DNA of 50,290 nt from Zygnema cylindricum. Taxonomy: Eukaryota; Streptophyta; Zygnematophyceae; Zygnematales; Zygnemataceae. The notes beneath the pieces are model-generated. The model did not search any database. It had not been told where the DNA came from and saw nothing but the letters and a program-made list of their open reading frames with translations. Every line of letters starts with the position of its first letter. The first letter of the stretch is position 1. Position numbers and translations under genes: made by a program. Where the stretch lies: the NCBI GenBank assembly GCA_037447655.1, contig JBBHKE010002722.1, positions 126,001 through 176,290 of the forward strand, read 5' to 3'. Shown here in pieces: positions 30,501 through 40,382 of the stretch.

Positions 30501-31315
30501 ATGCTTGAAAAACTTCAAATGGATAAAGCTAATAGTTGTACAACTCTAATAGAGTTGAAGAAGGGAAGTGAGGGGAGTGAGGAAGAAGGAGTCATAGTCT
30601 TAGACGAGGAATTATCTCCTGATGAACAGAAGTTCATGCAGACTATTCCTTACAGGCAAGTAGTGCGAAGTCTAATCTACTTTATGAATTGTACCCGGCC
30701 GGATTTAGCTGCAGCTGTGGGAGTGCTGAGTAGAAGTCTAAATGCTCCCACTAAGAAGGATTGGGAGGCAGCTAAGAAGTCCTTAGATATTTGATAGGAA
30801 CTAGGGATCTATGGTTGCATTTTGGGTGGGGAGGAATACTGACATCACTACTTGGAGTGATGCCAGTTATGGTGATGCTCCGATGAGGAGATGTACTTCT
30901 GGATATGTAATTATATGTGGGTGATGGGGCTTGCTGTTGGAGTAGCAAACAGCAAAAGGTTATTGCTCAGTCCACCATGGAGGCTGAGTATATGGCCTCT
31001 TGCTCTGCTGTAAAAGAATTGATGTGGGTCAAGTCTTTGCTTGGTGAGCTTGGTCACCTTAAGAGTGGTGTGCAGAAAATATTTTATGATAATCAGGCAG
31101 CAATCGCTATTTCTGCCAATCCTAAACATCATTTTAAAGCCAAACACATGGACATCAGACTCAGCTTTGTTAGAGAAAAATTAGAAAACAAAATAATCAG
31201 TTTAGAGTACAGACCAGATAGTGAGATGGTAGCAGATATGATGACCAAACCTGTGTCTTCCCCTAAGCTAAATTTTTTCAGGGAGAAGTGTGGTCTGAAG
31301 TTAAAAATTGATTAG
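30501..31315 (+). pseudogene. Element C RNase H
   Basis: The tether and RNase H begin MLEKLQMDKANSCTT and pass TRPDLAAAVGVLSRSLNAP. A frameshift near 30790 leads to TTWSDASYGD (first catalytic Asp), and another near 30917 leads to QSTMEAEYMA (catalytic Glu) and YDNQAAIAI (catalytic Asp). It ends CGLKLKID. RNase H removes the RNA template during cDNA synthesis. The three catalytic residues remain readable but are in different frames. Confidence 0.85.
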
Positions 31316-31332
31316 AAAATAAGGGGATTTGC
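31316..31332 (+). other. Element C polypurine tract
   Basis: AAATAAGGGG lies just before the 3' LTR (full stretch AAATAAGGGGATTTGC), corresponding to the purine tracts of A and B. Confidence 0.65.
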
Positions 31333-32380
31333 TGTAGAAGCTGATGGTTTTTAAGTATTTTCTAGGTCTAAAAGGAAATAAAGAAGCCGAGGCAGTCTAT
31401 CTCTAACTTCTCTCTCTCACTCTCAAACTTGTTGTAGTCACTGAGAAATTGGCAAGGGAGCTAGAGCCATGGCTACCTAGGCTATCCAGAGGTTTACGGG
31501 AAATTTATAGTAGTTAGGGATTTATTTTATCTAAAAGGTATGTGCCGGCCACAGGATTTGATCCCTGTACCTGACGGCCGGCAGACAGGAAATAGCCGGT
31601 AGACTTAGCCGTTAAGTCTACGATTAATGTTAAGTTGTATATAGTTTGATAATTAGATAAATATGTATACGTATGATAATTCATTTAACTATAACAGATT
31701 ACGGGATACATAGATCCGATAATATATAAAGTACGAATTACGGTACGGACTTGAATCAATACCGCGCATTTGTTTCGTAAGTGAAACAAATACCGCGCAT
31801 GTATTAATTACGGCTACGATTAAATCCGAATTTAATTGGACGGCTGCAATTAGCGCCGAGATCGCGGAGGAAGATTTCGGCGGTTTGTGGCCATCGCCAC
31901 ATCGGATGACGCGTGGCGAAATTTCGTTGAATCGTGGAATCTCCGGAGATTATGGCACCAAATCCGGATATGACATGTGTCAACATTTAGGCCATGTCGT
32001 ACAATGTCCATACATAAAGTACACCGGCAGTTGTACTTTTGCGTACGGAACTCAATTCTGATTGGTGCCGTACATCAGTAGATAGAGTCTGTGAGAGAGG
32101 TAGGACTTAGAAAAATTAGAAGATAGGACCCCCTCTCACAAAGAGCTTCTATACAAAAGGTCAACTTTGACCCTCCATAACTTACTGCTCAGGGGAGAAA
32201 ATTCAGAGATTTTTTTTGCTACTGACTCAGAGGAGTCTTGCCTTCACAGGGGTGCAGGTGGTCAGGGTTTTTGTCTGCCAGGGTGGCAGTTATTTTTGCT
32301 GAAACACAAGGGGTCAGGATTATCCTAGAGGCTTCTTGGAAGCTGTCTACTCTGAGGACTTTGGAGGTCTCAGAGTTTCA
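31333..32380 (+). repeat. Element C 3' LTR
   Basis: 1048 bp, TGTAGAAGCTG...AGAGTTTCA, followed by the target duplication atctg. Confidence 0.9.
31543..31583 (-). other. tRNA-like hairpin in element C 3' LTR
   Basis: An 8-bp stem TGCCGGCC/GGCCGGCA stacks directly on a 5-bp stem ACAGG/CCTGT with the loop ATTTGATC. Both stems are perfectly paired although their bases differ from those of families A and D. Confidence 0.6.
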
Positions 32381-33650
32381 ATCTGAGGAGAGAAAGATTA
32401 ATACACTACTCATGAAACTCCCAGATGAGTACGGAAACATCATTTGTCGTATGCAGGCAACGGATGGCTCCTCATGGACTTGGAGCTTTACCATGGGGAT
32501 AATTCTTGTGAGGGAAAGCACTTTGGAGCTTCGTAGGGGAAGTGACAGAGTGAATGCATTTACAGCTGCTGGTGATTGGCGAAAGCGTGATGAGAGGAAC
32601 GGCGGTGACGAGCGGAAGCGTCATGAGAGGAAGAAAGACAAAGGAAAACCTTATCGGAACTTTGGTGGAAAGAGAGGGAGAGGAAAAGAAAAGGGAGCTT
32701 TGAAAAAGGGTGTTTGCTTCTTTTGTAGAGAACCGGGTCACTATATGGAGGAGTGTCCTTGTTTGGAAGAACTTAGAAGTTGGAATGTGAAAGAGGAGGA
32801 AGAAAGGGAAGAGGAGAAAGAGGATGAAGATATGTTGGAGCTTCTCCGCATCGGTAGTATGGGGAAGAGAGTAAAACACACAGAAATTCCACGAAAGCAA
32901 CAGTGTGTTTTTGGAGGTATAAGGGAAGTAAAGAGAAAGGAGATACTTGAGGGAGTTCAAAATATTGAGGATAATTCTATAGATACTTTGGAAACAGAAA
33001 ACTGGTCGGAAATGGAGATTTCAACGGATTTTGAGGAAAGGGGAGAAGTAAAACTAGAGGGGGTTTTAAAAGATAGGGGAGAAGAGGAATATTTAATGAA
33101 AGGTTTAGGGGAGAAGAAATATTTATTGGGAATAAAAATAGAAAGTGATAGCGAAAAAAAATCCATGGGAGAGAGTGAGGAAAGTTTAGAAAATAGGGTG
33201 AGTGTCATGGATAAAAATATGAGTACGGAAGACGTCGATCTTATGAGGAACTTAGTGGGGACACTTGTTTTTTGGGAAAATTTGGGGGGTAATGGATTTG
33301 ACATCACTAATGGGAGTGATGGCATTTATGAAGGTGTGCCTGTAAAAGGGTTAATATCTGGGTGTGTGTTGCAGATTAGAGATGGGGCCGGCTGTTAGAA
33401 TTGCAAGAGGAAAATTGGATTTAGTGTGGATGGAAAAGAAATGAGGTGGATAAAATATTTTCTCGGATTTATGAAAAATGACATGCAAAATAAAATGTGT
33501 GATGTAATTATTATTTTCGTTCATCTTATACACTTCTTTAAATACAAGGAAATTCACTTAGAGTTTTATGAGGAGAAAAGAAAGAAGAAAAAGAAAAGAA
33601 GAAAAAAAAAAATATTATATATATATTTTTAGTGGGAGTTGAAAAGAAAG
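32381..33650 (+). pseudogene. Element B Gag fusion, 3' part
   Basis: It resumes SEERKINTLLMKLPDEYGNI after element C. The zinc knuckle is CFFCREPGHYMEEC. EIPRKQQCVFGGIREVKR marks the point where A and B leave the C-like order. Then YLMKGLGEKKYLLGIKIE recalls the RT end, and LMRNLVGTLVFWENLGG and GFDITNGSD recall RNase H. B keeps more RNase H-like sequence than A. The frame stops at 33396 (GAGC-stop), after which RWIKYFLGFM and a Lys/Arg-rich end are still readable to about 33632. Confidence 0.8.
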
Positions 33651-33654
33651 TAGA

Positions 33655-33672
33655 CTAGAAAATAAGGGGGAG
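33655..33672 (+). other. Element B polypurine tract
   Basis: AGAAAATAAGGGGGAG directly precedes the 3' LTR at 33673. Confidence 0.75.
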
Positions 33673-34360
33673 TGTTGAAATTTATGTATTTTCTAGGTCT
33701 GTATTGGAAAAATAAATAGAGTAAGTCAGCAAACATGCTTCTCGCTCAACTCTCTCCGGTCCCCCATTCTTGTTGCAGTCACTGAAGACCATAGAGAGAG
33801 CTAGAGCCATGGCTGTCTAAAGAGGATAGGCTAATTCGTTGTTTGTACCAAAATGATTATGCCGGATCTAAGATTTGACCGTGGGTACCTACATCCTATA
33901 ATAGACATTATTTTTAGCCTATAGCTTAGAGTCAACGATGGCATATGTGGGGTACAATAGGTATTTATAAGTGTAGAAGTAGAGAGTTCTAACAAACTAA
34001 CAAATAACCAAAAACTGCTCAAGGGGAGCAAATTCAGTGATTCTTTTTGCTGCAGACTCAGGGGAGTCCAAGCTACACAAGGGTGTAGTCGGGTCAGAGT
34101 CTTTGCGTGCCAGGGTGGCACATATTCAGTGGGAAAGTCAAAGTGGGGAATATTGTCCAAAACACATATTCAAGCTTTTCATTCTGTGGTGGAACTGAGC
34201 ACACAAAAGGTCTTCTCTTCACAGGGGTGAAGGTTTATTGGGGTTCTAATTGTCAAGGGATCATTCATTTGGGTTTATATCAACTCGGAGTCGGCACTAT
34301 CTAGATTAGCTTCTTTTGGATCTGCGAATTCTGTGGGCAATGGAGCCCATAGAATTTCGA
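33673..34360 (+). repeat. Element B 3' LTR
   Basis: TGTTGAAATT...AGAATTTCGA, matching the 5' LTR except for about 18 differences. The last bases are altered where a G-run begins. Confidence 0.85.
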
Positions 34361-34380
34361 GGGGGGTGGGGGGGGGGGGG
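34361..34380. repeat. G-run at the right edge of element B
   Basis: Six G, a T, then thirteen G directly after the LTR, in place of an expected target duplication. Confidence 0.85.
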
Positions 34381-34409
34381 AAGAAAACTGTGTTTAGTGT
34401 CCTTGGAAT

Positions 34410-34731
34410 GGCGACAACATTGTGTCGTCGCTTCATTTATGACCACGCATCACACAATCAAATGACGATGAGAAAACGTCGTCGCTTTGATGTGGACACT
34501 CTCGGAATCGGTTAACGGGCAACAACATTATGTCGTCGCCGTATAAATGGAGGTATTGTACAATCAGCAATGACTTTTTTTCGTCGTTTGAATGTTGGAC
34601 TCCGGGACAAGTTTGGCAAAACTTGGCGACGACATTATGTCGTCGCCATATAAATGGGTTTATTGTCCAATCAGCGATGACTTATTTTCGTAGCCTAAAT
34701 GTTGGATTCCGAGAAGATATACAACGGTTGA
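34410..34731. repeat. 107-bp tandem repeats with CGACGACATTATGTCGTCG palindrome
   Basis: Palindromic cores begin at 34410, 34518 and 34625 (spacing 108 and 107 bp). They are followed by ATAAATGG-GTATTGT-CAATCAGC and TTTTCGTCG-type sequence. Such GTCGTCGC-rich palindromes are common as subterminal repeats of plant DNA transposons. The region to about 34960 continues with degenerate units. Confidence 0.75.
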
Positions 34732-35076
34732 AGTTTGGCGTTTCATCACCGCACTGTTGGAACGCCATATAGCAGGTTTGAATAGACGTTCGACGCGGAT
34801 TTCATGTCGTCGGATGAATGTTGGACTACTCGAATATACATGACGGCAAAATTTGCCGTTTCGTCGCCGCAATATTGGAACGTCCGAAAACGTCGCTCGA
34901 ACATGGGTTTGACGTCATCGACAGGTATACAATTTGTACGTATTTATGAAACGAATTCGCCGCTTATATGGATTTATCAAATTACTCTTCTCTCTCATTC
35001 GTTGTCTCTAACTATTATTTTACAATATTTTGCACTGTAGTTCCGTACTCTTTGCACTCGCGTGAAAAGCAGCTCC

Positions 35077-36735
35077 ATGGATGGCGGCGAGCGACCGACT
35101 AAACGACCACGTAGCTATGTACTACAATAGAATCGATTTCCTCCCTTAAAAATTAGTCGACTCGCAAATCGCCGGCCAAGTGAAGAGAGGGACGACATAC
35201 TAACCGACGTGGAGACAACGGAGGTGTCACAAATAGAGGTACAATTACATGAAGGGGGGGTGGCGGAAGAGTTAGTGAGGGAAGGGAATACAAGTGAGGG
35301 TGAAACAAATGATAAGTTGGTAGAAGACCAAAAAGGGGCATCGAAAGAGGAAGGAAGTGGAGAAAAAGAGGTTGAAGGAGAAAGGGTATAGAGGAAGTGG
35401 GTGGAAAGGAAGGGAACTTAACAGATGTGGTAGGAGAGGAAAAAGGGGAATCAAATGAGGAGGAGATTGATAAGGGATTAGAAAAGGAGGTCGGAGGAGA
35501 AAGGGTGATAAAAGGAGGAGGGTTTATAGGAAGGTGTTTTCGCGGGTGAGGTAGGAGAGGAAAAAGGGGAATCGGATGAAGAGAGAAGTGATAATAGGTT
35601 AGAAAAAGAGGTTGGAGGAGAAATGGTCATAGAGAAAGAGGGTGTAAAGGAAGGTGTTTTAGCGAGCGAGGAGAGAAGTGAAAATTGATAATGAACTTAA
35701 GCTACGAGGGAAAAGGAAGGTAAAGAAGAAGGGTAGGGTGGTGTCATTGTCCGAGGGGGTTGACCTAATATTAGATAGAGTCCTAGAGGGAAATAAAAAT
35801 AAAGGGGAAGATGATGAAGATTATGTCCCATCGGGTTGCGGGGGATGACAAAAGTATCGTGGACGAAAGCGAACCAACCGAGGAGGAGAAAAAATCTCCC
35901 AAACAAATTCATCCCACGGACATTCCGGTGACAAAGTTTGTGGGGGAAGCCTCGACCGAGGATGATCAAAGTTCGGAAAGGTCCGAAAAAAGGAAAGAAA
36001 ACGACTTTGTAAGTGATGATGAGAGAGCACTCGTTTTGGCTCTTACGACCAAGTGGGGCCCATTCAGCTGGCTCTATACCGTGTAGAGGAGCCGGATTGG
36101 TATATTTCCCCAGCCACCGAGAGGAGGAAATGGATAGTTTCCGTCCAAACACCTCCCATTACATTCCCGTGGAAGAATGGCCGGAGCATTGGAGGTACGG
36201 CGAACCGCGCCCCATTGATCCAGCGAGAAACCCTTTCCAGGAAATGTTGGATATTCCTCCCAACTTACCAGCTCATCCTTCTTCGGTTTTTATAGCAAGA
36301 AAAGATAGAGGGTCAAACTTTGGGTACATCCAGCATTTCCAACCCGATGACCAACAATTCACATCGATTATTCGGGAAGGTAATGGGTATTTCATCAATG
36401 TGCTAGAATTACTCCGACATTACCATCCATAGGACCCCCGGTTATACACCGTCCTCCAAAATGCTCGTAAAACCCCCGAACTAAAGAAGTTGAGAAAGGC
36501 AAGCAATAAAATATTGCATAAATTTCGCAACCTTGTAGTAAGGCGAGCTTTTTTATGGGAAGTGTCGAGAGTGGTACCGGTGAACCCTCCTCCCCTCCCA
36601 CCGGAAGTAGAGGATTTTCCACGCCTTGTTGCGGAGCTCAGTTGGCAAGTTGCTGAGCATCGAAATCAATTGAGACATGTTTGGCAAATTGTGGCAAACC
36701 TCTCTCGAGAGATTAACAAAATGAAAAAGGGGTAA
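35077..36735 (+). pseudogene. Degraded unknown gene with acidic repeats
   Basis: An ATG at 35077 opens MDGGERPTKRPRSYVLQ, with a basic, NLS-like KRPR. It has one TAG at 35128, then continues in frame as an acidic E/K/G-rich segment to 35389. Acidic sequence continues in other frames (35811-36086, EDDQSSERSEKRKEND). Then 36013-36432 reads HYIPVEEWPEHWRYGEPRP and QFTSIIREGNGYFINVLELL, and 36490-36735 reads NKILHKFRNLVVRRAFLWEV and ends MKKG. I do not recognise the family. It sits between two blocks of palindromic repeats next to the transposase, so it may be an accessory gene of the same DNA transposon. Confidence 0.45.
35310..35680 (+). repeat. About 121-bp direct repeats in the acidic region
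   Basis: TAGGAGAGGAAAAAGGGGAA occurs at 35431 and 35552, with GAGGTTGGAGGAGAAA-type words repeated in register. It encodes GEEKGES and LEKEVGGE-like acidic repeats in shifted frames. Confidence 0.7.
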
Positions 36736-36844
36736 TTTGGAGGGGTAGTGACCATAGCCGGTGAATCGGTGACGAAATTGTCCAGCTGGTTAGCCTTTCG
36801 CCAAGCATAACCTTCCTAACTAGTTTCGGGTATATATTTGCATG

Positions 36845-37165
36845 GTTTCCAAATTAGCGATGACATTATGTTCAAACCCAATCAGCGACAACAAATTCTC
36901 ATCAGTGAATGTCCGATGACGGATTGTCATCATTTATTCAGCTACGAGAAAATGTCGTCGCTAAATCGGCAATGACATTATGTCCAAGCCGAATTAGCAA
37001 CGAGAAATTCTCATCACTGAATATCCGATGATGGATTATAATCATGTATTCAGCGACGAGATATGTCGTCACTGATTTGGCGATGACATGTTGTCAAAAC
37101 CTAACCAGCGACGACAAATTCTCGTCGTTGATATTCTTATCACTGAAATTCTCGTCATTTTCATA
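36845..37165. repeat. Second block of ATGACATTATGTC / GTCGTCGCT repeats
   Basis: GATGACATTATGTTCAAACC (36859), AATGACATTATGTCCAAGCC (about 36988) and GATGACATGTTGTCAAAACC (about 37082) recur. Between them lie CAGCGACGAGA and TTCTCGTCGTTG words. They are related to the blocks at 34.4 and 40.8 kb. Confidence 0.65.
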
Positions 37166-37708
37166 TTTTTGGGTCGTGTTATTTACTAACCTTATTTTGT
37201 ATTTGATGTTTTTTCTGCCTCATCTGCACAGTATCAAAAAGCAAAGAGATGGTGGGTCGACAGGGTATCCATTGTACAAGGCATAAGAGATACGAGTAAT
37301 ACATTGTCTACGTCGAGCTTCGGGAAACGAAATGTGGCGTTAATGAAAACATTATCGGGCAAGGGAACAAAGAAGATTTCATGGGTGACCCCGTCTTCAT
37401 GAAGAATTACTCGAGGATTTTGATCGTTTTAAAAAGGCGCCTATGAAACTTTCTACGTCAATTGTGCAAGAGATTGCGTATGACATCATTGTATGTTTGA
37501 AAGAGGAGAATGCGCCGGAGTTCATTCACGAGTTCGGAGGTGAGAGAACTACACGAATTACAAAAAGGTAGATCCAAGATTTCATGAGAAACACAACATT
37601 CTCATCTGTGCCCAAAAATGCAAATTACAATGTAGTCGGAAAAAGAGGAATACATTGAGAAAACCGTGGCGTATCACTTGGGTGTTCTAAAAAGGAACTT
37701 CCTTTCAG

Positions 37709-37848
37709 GTAAGACTTATACTTTATTGCAATGTATAATATTGTAATTTATTATTTGTGTCAAAATTGTTTCTTTTATGAAACCTAGAGTACTAACTCTT
37801 TTTTACTCATCTTCTTTTTGTTGTCGTCATCTTCACTGTTTGAACTAG
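37709..37848 (+). other. Intron in the transposase gene
   Basis: Donor CAG|GTAAGACT and acceptor TGAACTAG|GTGAG. Joining the flanks gives LSGELDKD in frame at the position expected from related transposases. This is good evidence for a real spliceosomal intron. Confidence 0.75.
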
Positions 37849-38204
37849 GTGAGCTTGACAAAGATTTGGTGGAGAATAAAGATGAGACCCACTTGATCAT
37901 GAATATGGACAATGGCAAGACAATAGGCTTCCGTGACAATAAAGTCGTGAAGTATGCCGACGTTGCGAGTGGAGGCAAATCCATGACTTTGATGGTGCGT
38001 CTCACCAGAGGGGTGAATGCACGTATTGAATTGTTGTTTTGAAAACCTTCAGTCCTCTCTATATCTCATTGCTATACTGCCATGCTGCGCTAAGTCTGAC
38101 ATCGCAGCTTGTAACCTGTAATCCTCTCTATACTTCGTTGCTATGCTGTCATGCTGCGCTGCTCTGATGTCGCAGCTGCGCTGGTAGAACAACGCAGTCA
38201 TAGC

Positions 38205-38625
38205 AAGTGTTGGGTATCGAGGACTATATATAGTGTTGCCGATATTCGATATTATCGAATTTTAGCTACCCGATAATCGATATATCGAGACCATGTACAG
38301 AGAAGCTAAATATCATGATTTTTTTTTTCCGGATTTTTTTTTTTTTTCGGATTATTTTTTTTTTCAAACCCCCCCCCCCGGTGGCGGGCGCTCGGTTGGG
38401 GGGGGGGGGGGGGGGGGGGGGTCCGTACCATTTCCCGTACGGTTTGCCGTACTTTCACTGTACAGTACCTGTACGGTATATGTACGGATACCCATTTTTT
38501 GCGATATATATCGCGATAATTGATGTTGGTCGCGGTTGGATATATCATGGACTTTCCTCGATCGATATTCGATAAATCGAATATCGAAATTATCGCGATA
38601 TGAAACTACCCGATACCCAACACTA
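38205..38625. mobile_element. hAT-like MITE (MITE2), intact
   Basis: The terminal repeats are AAGTGTTGGGTATCG and CGATACCCAACACTA. Flanking 8-mers gtcatagc (38197-38204) and gtcataat (38626-38633) match at 6 of 8. The 421-bp element has extended internal inverted repeats, a C-run (38369-38379) and a 24-G run (38398-38421). It is the same family as MITE1. Confidence 0.8.
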
Positions 38626-39408
38626 GTCATAATAGCTTGAGTAAACAGCTGCGCTGCTCTAAACATTACAGTTGCGCTAGTAGAGCACCGCAGCCATAGC
38701 AGTTCGTATGAAAGCTAAACTGTCGTATGCAGGATTTAGTGTTTATGTAACTCTAAAGGGAGTACACACACTTGGTACACCTCAGGCACACGTGTCGGTA
38801 TGTGGTGGTAGTCAAGGTTGGTTGATCTGGACGACGAAGTACGTAGGCATTTGGTGACTCGATTTACACGTGGAGGTTCATCTTCAGTGGGAACGAATGC
38901 ATGGACGGCGGATGGAGTTCGCCGTCATTTTTGAAAGTGAAATATTGAAGTGCGCCGTCATTTCAGTGAAAGAACTTTTACTGCACACTTTAGCGGCGGC
39001 TAGAGTTAAAGATTGATGTAAATAGTTTGTACGGCAGACGGCGAAGGTTTGGTTTGGTAAAGATTTAGTGTATCGATGGACCACGGTAACTGTGGTACGG
39101 TTTGGATCAGCTGTAGGATCACTTGTATATGTAGGACTTAGAATATTTTGGAAGTAAGGATTTTCTTTGTATGAAAAACTGCGAAGCAGTTTTTTGGGTT
39201 TTTGAATTATAAGATCATTGTGATATTTTGGCAGAATTGTGTGAAACTCTGCATGTGGTTTCTTTGGTGTATTTTCTTCATTGTGGCCAATTTTCAGACC
39301 TAGTGTGTGTCTGATTTGCTTAGAGCTTCATTGTGAAGTTGGTCATTTGTGGGTATTCGTGAGAATACCCTCTTTGTACTTTGACTGTGATTATGGCAAC
39401 TGCTGCTG

Positions 39409-39443
39409 CTGCTTCTTCTTCTTCTTCTTCTTCTTCTTCTTCA
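39409..39443 (+). repeat. CTG/CTT microsatellite
   Basis: A few CTG units are followed by about ten TTC/TCT units. In the frame from 39394 it encodes poly-Ala then poly-Ser. Confidence 0.85.
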
Positions 39444-40382
39444 AGGGCACCATCTGCCTCAAATCCACATGAATCACCATGCTTATTCTCAAAAACCGTA
39501 ATAGGAGTTACCTGATTCGCAATTGTCCCAACAATATTCCAGGTATACATCCCTTTGTTTCATTTTGTTTGTCTTAAATTGTTCGTTTCTTCCCTCTTCC
39601 TTTCTTCTCCCCTCAACTTTTTCATCTCCGTTCTCTTTCTTTCCCTCCCTCATGTATTTACTTTTTATGCCTTTTTTCTTGTTTCCATGTAACTAATAAC
39701 AAGTGTGTGTTATCGCACGGGTCCTAAAGATTGGAACGACAAGAGAGTCTTCCCCCAATTGTTTGAGGACCGGAGGTCATATCAAGCTGATCCCTACGGT
39801 TGACACAAAACAGTTTTTCTCGATAATTACTAAGATACAACATGTCTGAGGAGCTAAACCGCGTCTTGGTTGTCAAAAATACGGAGTTACACTTCCTTCC
39901 ACCGAGTGCTACTTACTTGGTGCAACCGTCTGATTCTTTCGTAATGTCTAAAATAAAGGAGGCTTGGAGTAAGAAGTGGGAAAATTGGAAGATGTCAGGG
40001 GTAATGAATGAACAGTGGTCACAACCCTCTAATCGAGGTTGGTCCAGAAAGCTATTAGGGCCGGGAAAAAGGTTTTTCCTCGAATTGGCTAGGGACTCCA
40101 TTCGAGAAGTTAACGCCATGAAAGACAAGGATGGGATGGGATACGCGAGAAAGGTTATGATACAGTGTGGGTTGTCATTGAAGGACGAGACATGGGAGGA
40201 GAGAATGCTTACACATTAGTTGCAATGCATCATCAACAAGCACCGAAACCATTTCGACGGCGAAAAAGTGTCGCCTCCCTTACCAAAGGCACGGAAATCC
40301 CATGGAAATTCTCACGACGCCGACGCCAAAACTCAAGAAGACGAGATTACGGACAAACAATTCACGAAAAGGGACGAATATT

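Larger units (their letters stand above)
25924..32380 (+). mobile_element. Copia element C, full-length but inactive, TSD atctg
   Basis: The 6457-bp element has LTRs at 25924-26973 and 31333-32380 and a perfect target duplication atctg (25919-25923 and 32381-32385). Internal order is gag, protease, integrase, reverse transcriptase, RNase H, the Ty1/Copia order. Frameshifts, several stop codons and altered active sites show it is dead. It is the only element here with all pol domains at least partly present, and it resembles the parent type of elements A and B. Confidence 0.92.
24616..34360 (+). mobile_element. Copia element B, gag-only, split by element C
   Basis: The LTRs are 24616-25300 and 33673-34360. 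After removing element C and one TSD copy, the internal region is about 1.9 kb, close to the 1882 bp of family A. It carries the same kind of Gag fusion frame, a primer-binding site and a purine tract. The LTRs differ at about 18 positions. No matching 5-bp duplication is found: the left flank is taacg, while the right flank is a G-run, so the right edge is probably rearranged. Confidence 0.8.
38032..39469 (+). mobile_element. E-type solo LTR in the transposase gene, TSD tgaat
   Basis: It starts TGTTGTTTTGAAAAC, the same start as the family E LTR on its sense strand, and ends AAATCCACA. The perfect duplication tgaat flanks it (38027-38031 and 39470-39474). Removing it rejoins the transposase codons RIE-S. 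It shares GTAGGACTTAGAATATTTT and GCAGCTGCG-type motifs with E. Without the nested MITE it is about 1.0 kb, close to the 1111-bp E LTR. Near its end an ATG opens MATAAAASSSS, a probable Gag start inside the LTR. Confidence 0.85.
37395..40382 (+). pseudogene. Pogo-like DDE_1 transposase, interrupted and decayed
   Basis: Exon 1 (37395-37708) has HEELLEDFDRFKKAPMKLS and VAYHLGVLKRNFLSG, with stops and one frameshift. A 140-bp GT-AG intron (37709-37848) follows. Exon 2 (37849-38031, resuming at 39475-39542) has LVENKDETHLIMNMDNGKT, VVKYADVASGGKSMT and NRNRSYLIRNCPNNIPG. A second intron (about 39543-39703) precedes exon 3 (to 40382). Exon 3 has CYRTGPKDWNDKRVF, FLDN, TELHFLPPSATYLVQPSD and YARKVMIQCGLSL. 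The D of DETH, D of FLDN and D of QPSD are the likely DDD/E catalytic residues. Stops at about 39808, 39832 and 40217 inactivate it. A solo LTR sits inside exon 2. It would have moved a TA-targeting DNA transposon. Confidence 0.8.

Noticed and set aside
35028-35045. A CACTA transposon end near GCACTGTAG
   Set aside because: The word is not CACTACA, no inverted partner was found, and the nearby transposase is pogo-like.
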